From: B4-G1 sp964393895
GTDB taxonomy: Bacteria; Chloroflexota; Anaerolineae; B4-G1
Assembly (NCBI GenBank): GCA_964393895.1
Contig: CAYMWP010000134.1
Coordinates: 1-12,334, forward strand
Reading direction: 5' to 3'
Length of the DNA stretch: 12,334 nucleotides
Below the pieces are notes generated by a model, which saw only the letters and a list, made by a program, of their open reading frames with translations, made no database searches and had not been told where the DNA came from. Shown piece by piece: positions 7,718 to 12,334 of this stretch (within the stretch, counting starts at the first letter, position 1; each line of letters starts with the position of its first letter). The translations under genes and the position numbers were made by a program.

Positions 7718-7730
7718 GACCTCCGAGGTC
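7718..7730. repeat. GACCTC-C-GAGGTC palindrome, copy 1
   Basis: A 13-bp palindrome with 6-bp arms around a central base. It is the reverse complement of the core of the copy at 7798-7816 and is also matched at 12283-12297, so the three form one dispersed family. Confidence 0.7.
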
Positions 7731-7797
7731 TTGGACAGCCTTTCACCCACCGTTGCTGCCGAAAATGGTTGGTGTTTCACACTTGAAACAGCTCAAT

Positions 7798-7816
7798 CAA
7801 GACCTCGGAGGTCTTG
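7798..7816. repeat. CAAGACCTC-G-GAGGTCTTG palindrome, copy 2
   Basis: A perfect 19-bp palindrome (9-bp arms, central G). It is followed by GCCCAACTTG; the copy at 12283 is followed by a similar but diverged CTGCCGAGCTTG, suggesting the repeat unit extends rightward from the palindrome. Confidence 0.75.
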
Positions 7817-7884
7817 CCCAACTTGTTTGAAACACACCCCCAATGATTAACAGACAAAATGCCCACCTGTGCAGTTAAATCGTT

Positions 7885-7961
7885 GGACACGGACGAACAC
7901 AGATTTCACGGATACAGTCTCGATAAAAATCCGTGAGCAAAGCCCGTGTTTGTCCGTGTCC
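7885..7961. repeat. Long imperfect hairpin
   Basis: The left arm 7885-7913 (starting GGACACGGACGAACAC, ending CACGGAT) pairs with the right arm 7929-7961 (starting ATCCGTG, ending GTGTTTGTCCGTGTCC). The ends pair nearly perfectly, with mismatches and a bulge in the middle and a loop of about 15 nt. There is no T-tract on either side, so it is not a classical terminator. It looks like a miniature palindromic intergenic repeat and could also block 3' exonucleases on both convergent transcripts. Confidence 0.75.
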
Positions 7962-7966
7962 CGATA

Positions 7967-7990
7967 GAAAAATAGAACGCGGCCGTTCTA
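7967..7990 (-). terminator. Rho-independent terminator of the mevalonate operon
   Basis: On the - strand a 7-bp stem TAGAACG/CGTTCTA with a GCCG loop (7990 to 7973) is followed at once by TTTTTC (7972 to 7967). It begins 24 nt past the DUF35 gene stop, the expected place for the end of the operon transcript. Confidence 0.75.
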
Positions 7991-8013
7991 ATTGCACAGG
8001 TCGCAAAATGCTC

Positions 8014-8418
8014 TCAGACCGCGCGCGCGATGGCCGGCCGGAACTTGTATCCGTATACGATGGCTCCTTCCTCGTCTCCGCTCTGTACCTTGCGCGTCAC
8101 CATCTCTACCGGCATGCCGATGCTCACCCGCTCGGCATCTACGTCGGTCAGTTGCGCGGTGACCATAGGGCCTTCATCCAACTGCACCAGCGCCACGGTG
8201 TAGGGGGCAAACTCCTCGAACCCTCGTGGCGGGTGGTGGACGGTGCTGTAGGAATATATTTCCCCTTTCCCGCTAAAGGCGAACGGGGTTTGGGCCGGCC
8301 GTTCGCACTCGGGACAGACGTCGCGGGCCGGAAAGATCTTGGCCCCGCACTTTTCACAAATCTCTCCCTCGAGCCGATAACGTTGTTGCTGCAATCTCCA
8401 GTTTCTCGGTATACTCAT
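8014..8418 (-). CDS. DUF35 Zn-ribbon/OB-fold protein (thiolase/HMG-CoA synthase partner)
   Basis: 134 aa, usual family size. The N-terminal rubredoxin-like zinc ribbon has four cysteines, Cys21, Cys24, Cys35 and Cys38 (CEKCG and CPEC). It is followed by the DUF35 OB-fold (about 45-125), with the typical GKGEIYSYSTVHHPP and FAPYTVALVQLDEGP segments. In the archaeal thiolase/HMG-CoA synthase complex, DUF35 bridges the two enzymes and contributes to a shared CoA-binding site; the neighbouring synthase and thiolase homologue make the same role likely here. ATG 8418 is chosen because AGGAGG sits 4 nt upstream; the in-frame ATG at 8436 would translate through that site. It is the last gene of the operon, separated from the thiolase homologue by 77 nt that include tandem octamers. 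Confidence 0.9.
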   Translation of the reverse strand: MSIPRNWRLQQQRYRLEGEICEKCGAKIFPARDVCPECERPAQTPFAFSGKGEIYSYSTVHHPPRGFEEFAPYTVALVQLDEGPMVTAQLTDVDAERVSIGMPVEMVTRKVQSGDEEGAIVYGYKFRPAIARAV

Positions 8419-8464
8419 CTTGCCTCCTGATCTCAAAATAGTCTGCGAGTGCGCCAGCTCACCG

Positions 8465-8496
8465 ATTCGCTCATTCGCTCATTCGCTCACTCGCTC
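8465..8496. repeat. Tandem octamer repeat (4 units) between thiolase homologue and DUF35 genes
   Basis: Three exact ATTCGCTC units (8465-8488) and one ACTCGCTC (8489-8496), head to tail. On the coding strand they read GAGCGAAT and start inside the thiolase-homologue stop codon TAG (8498-8496). This is a slippage-prone microsatellite-like tract in the intercistronic gap. No ribosome-binding site lies within it. Confidence 0.85.
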
Positions 8497-9653
8497 TATC
8501 CCATTCTCTCCAAGATGTGGGTTATGACCGTCGCGCCGCTGCCGCCAATGTTCTGGGCCATCCCGATCCGTGCGTCCTGCACCTGATTGGCCCCGGCCAG
8601 GCCGCGCAACTGCTGCACCACCTCGACGATCTGGTAAACGCCAGTGGCTCCAACGGGATCCCCCCGCGCCTTCAACCCGCCCATCGTGGCAATTGGCACG
8701 CGGTCGCCGATCCCGATCCCTTTCTCCAGAGCCAGCCGCAATCCCTGCCCCCTGTCCGCAAAGCCGGCCGCCTCCAGACTGAGCGCCGCCATAATGCCGA
8801 AAGCGCCGTGCAACTCGAACAGGTTGATATCATCTGGTCCCACGCCCGCCTGTCCGTAGGCGCGGCGCGTCGAGAGCACGGCTCCATCCAGCACCAGCGG
8901 ATCGCGCCGGTCGTGCACGGCCACGGTGTCGCTGCCTACAGCCGAAGCAACGACGCGCACCGGGGCGGCGCTGAGAGTGCGCGCTACGTCGGTCGGCGCC
9001 AGCACCACCGCCGCGGCTCCATCGCAGACGGGGGAGCTATCCAGCAGATTGATAGGGTCGCAGATCATTGGCGCTGTGGTAAAACGCTCCGCCTTGACCG
9101 GGAACTGGAACATCGCGTAGGGGTTGTTCGCCCCGTTCCGGTGGGCGTTGACGGCAAAGACGCCAAAGTCCTGGTGGCTGTAACCGTACTCGTGCATATA
9201 GCGCCGCATCAACAGAGCGTTGACGGCGACGAGGGAGAGCCCGTGAGCGGCCTCGTGATCGGCGTCGGTCGCCATTGCCAACGCCGCGATGGTATCAGGG
9301 CCATCGGCGTCGGTCATCTTTTCCACGCCCACCACGACGACGATGTCTGCCATTCCGCTGGCGACGGCCGCGCAACCCGTCCGCAGCGCCGCTGCCCCGG
9401 AACCAGAGGCGGCCTCGACCTTGAACGCCTCGATCCCCCGTAGCCCCGCGAAATCGGCGACCAACGCGCCCAGGTGCTCCTGGCCGGTCAACTCGCCGGA
9501 CAGCATGTTGCCCACGTAGAGCGCGTCCGCCTGGGTCACACCTGCGTCGGCCATCGCCGCCTGGAGTGCCTCTAACGCCAGGTGCCGCAGGCTGATGTCC
9601 CAGTGCTCTCCGACTTTGGTCTGCCCGACTCCGATGATGGCGACGTCTCTCAT
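8496..9653 (-). CDS. Archaeal-type thiolase homologue lacking catalytic Cys and His
   Basis: 385 aa, full length for the archaeal/SCP2-like acetyl-CoA C-acetyltransferase family, with close family motifs throughout: VGEHWDISLR near the start, DALYVGNMLSGE, VVGVEKMTDA, FAVNAHRNGANNPYAMF, SSPVCDGAAAV, GGLKARG and QNIGGSGATV. Such enzymes condense two acetyl-CoA to acetoacetyl-CoA, the first step of the mevalonate route. However, the nucleophile motif (EAAC.SG in the family) reads EAASGSG, with Ser83 encoded by TCT, and the GHP catalytic His is Asp332 (ARGDPVGATG, codon GAT). The HDAF motif reads HGAF, keeping His282 but changing Asp to Gly283. The frame is otherwise intact, so this is not simple decay. 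A scaffold role with HMG-CoA synthase and DUF35, or altered chemistry, is inferred. ATG 9653 overlaps the synthase stop by 4 nt (ATGA), indicating translational coupling. Confidence 0.9.
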   Translation of the reverse strand: MRDVAIIGVGQTKVGEHWDISLRHLALEALQAAMADAGVTQADALYVGNMLSGELTGQEHLGALVADFAGLRGIEAFKVEAASGSGAAALRTGCAAVASGMADIVVVVGVEKMTDADGPDTIAALAMATDADHEAAHGLSLVAVNALLMRRYMHEYGYSHQDFGVFAVNAHRNGANNPYAMFQFPVKAERFTTAPMICDPINLLDSSPVCDGAAAVVLAPTDVARTLSAAPVRVVASAVGSDTVAVHDRRDPLVLDGAVLSTRRAYGQAGVGPDDINLFELHGAFGIMAALSLEAAGFADRGQGLRLALEKGIGIGDRVPIATMGGLKARGDPVGATGVYQIVEVVQQLRGLAGANQVQDARIGMAQNIGGSGATVITHILERMG

Positions 9654-10723
9654 TTTCTCAGTTTCCTGGTGAATCTCACGTAAACCCCATAGTCAATCTC
9701 GACCCGCCGGGCGATGTAATCGCGGGTCGCCGGCGCTCGCCGCTGCCGCTCTGTGATGGCCTCGGTGACGCGCAGCGAGATGGCGTCTGATCCAGCGCCG
9801 GAGCCGTAACTCACCAGCAGTATCCGGTCCCCTGGCGCGGCCACGTCCAGAACCGCCGTCAGCCCGATGAGCGATGAGCCAGCGTAGGTGTTGCCGATTT
9901 CGTTGACCAGCAGGCCGGGCTCGATCTGCCCCGCCGTAAATCCGAGCTCTTTGGCCGCCGTCTGCGGGAACTTGACGTTGGGCTGGTGAAAGACGGCGTA
10001 TTTGTAATCGGCCGGCTCCCTTCCCAATGCCTGCATCAATCCCTGGGCGGCGGCGGCGGTATGTTTGAAATAGGCCGGCTGGCCGGTGAACCGCCCCCCG
10101 TGCGAGGGATAGTGCTGGTAGGCTCGCCGCCAGAAATCGGGGGTGTCGGTGACGTAGGAAAAAGAGCCTTCAAAAACGGCCAAAGCCTCCCCCGCCGGTC
10201 CTAAAAGATAGGCTGCGCCCCCTGCGGCGGCCGTGTATTCCAGCGCGTCGCCGGGCCGCGCCTGGGCTGTATCCATCCCGATGGCGAGCGCGTACCGCGC
10301 CATCCCCGACCCCACAAAGCCGATGGCTGCCTGAAGCGCCTCGCTGCCGGCCTTGCAGGCGAATTCCCAATCGCCGGCCTGCGTGTGGGGCGTGGCGCCG
10401 ATGGCCTCGGCCACGATGGTCGAGGTCGGCTTGACGGCGTAGGGGTGCGACTCGCTCCCTACCCACACGGCGCGAATGAGCGCGGGGTCCATATCGCCGG
10501 CGCGGGCCAGCGCGTTGCGGGCCGCCTCGATGGACATTGTGACCACGTCCTCGTCTGGCCCCGGCACTGACTTTTCCTTGACCGGGGTGCCGCCCGGCCC
10601 GCCGGTCCAAACGCGAGATACCTCGGCGGCCGGCAGCCGGTACCTGGGCACGTAGGCCCCGTATCCGACGATGCCGACCTCGCGTTCTGGTTTGAGAATG
10701 GTGATTTGGTCGTTGTCAGTCAT
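9650..10723 (-). CDS. mvaS: Hydroxymethylglutaryl-CoA synthase, archaeal type
   Basis: 357 aa; condenses acetoacetyl-CoA with acetyl-CoA to HMG-CoA in the cytosol. The length and the VGIVGYGAYVPRYRL opening match the archaeal-type synthases (about 350 aa) rather than the longer eukaryotic and Gram-positive forms. Catalytic residues are in place: Glu91 (SESHPYAVKP), nucleophilic Cys123 (WEFACKAGSEAL) and His246 (VFHQPNVKFP), plus NEIGNTYAGSS near 274-284. The family normally works in complex with thiolase and DUF35, both encoded just downstream. ATG 10723 lies 3 nt after the reductase stop. No strong ribosome-binding site is visible, so coupling to reductase translation is likely. Residues 1-15 extend slightly beyond the usual family start, but there is no later ATG before the conserved region. 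Confidence 0.93.
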   Translation of the reverse strand: MTDNDQITILKPEREVGIVGYGAYVPRYRLPAAEVSRVWTGGPGGTPVKEKSVPGPDEDVVTMSIEAARNALARAGDMDPALIRAVWVGSESHPYAVKPTSTIVAEAIGATPHTQAGDWEFACKAGSEALQAAIGFVGSGMARYALAIGMDTAQARPGDALEYTAAAGGAAYLLGPAGEALAVFEGSFSYVTDTPDFWRRAYQHYPSHGGRFTGQPAYFKHTAAAAQGLMQALGREPADYKYAVFHQPNVKFPQTAAKELGFTAGQIEPGLLVNEIGNTYAGSSLIGLTAVLDVAAPGDRILLVSYGSGAGSDAISLRVTEAITERQRRAPATRDYIARRVEIDYGVYVRFTRKLRK

Positions 10724-10726
10724 TTG

Positions 10727-12055
<1,329 letters not shown>

Positions 12056-12060
12056 TTAAA

Positions 12061-12089
12061 GCCGCCGGATAGATGAACTCTCCGGCGGT
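12061..12089 (-). promoter_or_regulatory. Leader hairpin next to the HMG-CoA reductase start
   Basis: CCGCCGGA (12062-12069) pairs with TCCGGCGG (12081-12088) around an 11-nt loop, extended by a G-U pair. On the - strand the stem is followed by CTTTAA and ATG 12055, so in the mRNA it would lie where a ribosome-binding site is expected. It could regulate translation, act as an attenuator, or terminate an upstream gene; the T-tract (TTTAAAT) is weak. Confidence 0.45.
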
Positions 12090-12098
12090 CTGCAACAA

Positions 12099-12132
12099 AA
12101 TATACCATCAAGTCTCTATCAAAAACTATCAA
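12099..12132 (-). promoter_or_regulatory. Candidate promoter/operator with three phased TTGATRG repeats
   Basis: On the - strand TTGATAG (12132-12126), TTGATAG (12122-12116) and TTGATGG (12111-12105) repeat at 10- and 11-nt steps, one helical turn each, and run into a -10-like TATATT (12104-12099). The geometry suits a transcription factor binding on one face of the helix. No good -35 box at the right spacing was found. This is pattern-based only. Confidence 0.35.
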
Positions 12133-12148
12133 ACCGGCAGATTTAGGG

Positions 12149-12166
12149 CTAGTATGAAAGTACTAG
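12149..12166. repeat. CTAGTA/TACTAG dyad
   Basis: Perfect 6-bp arms separated by TGAAAG, upstream of the phased repeats. It may be an operator-like dyad for the mevalonate operon or a chance short inverted repeat. Confidence 0.35.
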
Positions 12167-12282
12167 GGAATTACTCGTGACTGGGGTCGAGTGGTGAGAA
12201 ACTTTTTCCCGACACTTTTGCAAGCTCTTGGTTAGAGATTCGCGGAGAATCCAGAGACGCACAGAGGTTTTTGAGAGAACCT

Positions 12283-12297
12283 AGACCTCGGAGGTCT
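12283..12297. repeat. AGACCTC-G-GAGGTCT palindrome, copy 3
   Basis: A perfect 15-bp palindrome sharing its core with the copies at 7718 and 7798. It is followed by CTGCCGAGCTTG, related to the flank of copy 2. A small GAGC/GCTC stem lies just after it. Confidence 0.7.
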
Positions 12298-12334
12298 CTG
12301 CCGAGCTTGTGCTCGCCCAAAACCGCCGATTTGG

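Larger units (their letters stand above)
7575..8013. other. Convergent intergenic region rich in repeats
   Basis: About 440 nt between the end of the + strand signalling cluster and the end of the - strand mevalonate operon. Short open frames here lack family resemblance and ribosome-binding sites, so no gene is called. Contents from left to right: a CACAGAGACACAGAG stretch (7668-7682), a 13-bp palindrome (7718-7730), a small hairpin TGTTTCA/TGAAACA (7773-7790), a 19-bp palindrome (7798-7816), a long imperfect hairpin (7885-7961) and a rho-independent terminator on the - strand (7967-7990). No convincing terminator for the + strand cluster was found. Confidence 0.75.
12056..12334. other. Upstream region of the mevalonate operon, no gene seen
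   Basis: About 280 nt at the right edge without a supportable coding sequence. It holds a hairpin next to the reductase start, phased direct repeats, a CTAGTA/TACTAG dyad, a GATTC/GAATC stem (12237-12251), a CAGAGACGCACAGAG stretch (12252-12266) and a GACCTCGGAGGTC palindrome. The part nearest the gene is AT-richer than the rest of the window, as expected for a promoter. Confidence 0.7.

Noticed and set aside
7798..7816. Palindrome as rho-independent terminator of the + strand operon
   Set aside because: The stem is strong, but it is followed by CCCAACTTG rather than a T-tract, and the same palindrome occurs elsewhere as a dispersed repeat.
7571..7830. Two overlapping small + strand open frames (71-72 codons) after the hybrid kinase
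   Set aside because: They run through repeats and palindromes, lack a plausible ribosome-binding site and resemble no family.
8465..8496. Possible CRISPR-like array
   Set aside because: Units are 8 bp and contiguous, without spacers; it is a simple tandem repeat.
8517..9443. 308-codon + strand open frame opposite the thiolase homologue
   Set aside because: The - strand frame matches the thiolase family along its full length; the opposite frame is a mirror artefact with no domain or ribosome-binding site.

Overview
The window is about 12.3 kb of GC-rich bacterial DNA. It most resembles a member of the Chloroflexota (Anaerolineae-like). This is inferred from three traits: an archaeal-style HMG-CoA synthase/thiolase/DUF35 set next to a bacterial class II HMG-CoA reductase, large multi-domain PAS/GAF histidine kinases, and many short palindromic and heptad repeats between genes. 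No rRNA, tRNA, CRISPR array, transposase or phage gene is visible.

Left half, + strand (144-7574): a signalling cluster. A BMP/PnrA-type solute-binding lipoprotein is followed after 1 nt by a membrane sensor kinase (extracellular sensor region, HAMP, GAF, HisKA, HATPase). Next come a small four-helix-bundle (S23/IVS-type) protein, an Rcp1-like single-domain response regulator, and a cytoplasmic hybrid kinase with a receiver domain at each end (REC-PAS-GAF-PAS-HisKA-HATPase-REC). There is no ABC permease or ATPase and no DNA-binding output domain, so the binding protein probably feeds ligand information to the kinase. Four copies of an inverted repeat built on a 7-nt period (GATTNNN running into NNNAATC) lie between 3469 and 4743. 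One is in frame inside the kinase ATPase domain, one supplies the kinase's last codons and stop, and two begin at the base after a stop codon.

Middle (7575-8013): no gene, but several repeats. These are palindromes with a GACCTCGGAGGTC core, a long imperfect hairpin, and a rho-independent terminator for the leftward operon.

Right half, - strand (12055 to 8014): the upper mevalonate pathway as one operon, in the order HMG-CoA reductase, HMG-CoA synthase, thiolase homologue, DUF35 Zn-ribbon/OB-fold protein. In archaea the last three proteins form a complex that channels acetoacetyl-CoA. The synthase and reductase keep their catalytic residues. The thiolase homologue does not: Ser stands at the nucleophilic Cys position and Asp at the catalytic His position of the GHP motif. 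This is the most surprising feature of the window. It suggests a non-catalytic scaffold or altered chemistry, with acetoacetyl-CoA supplied by another enzyme.

Right edge (12056-12334): the upstream region of the mevalonate operon, with a hairpin close to the reductase start, three helically phased TTGATRG repeats, a dyad, and another copy of the GACCTCGGAGGTC palindrome, so related repeats lie on both sides of the operon.
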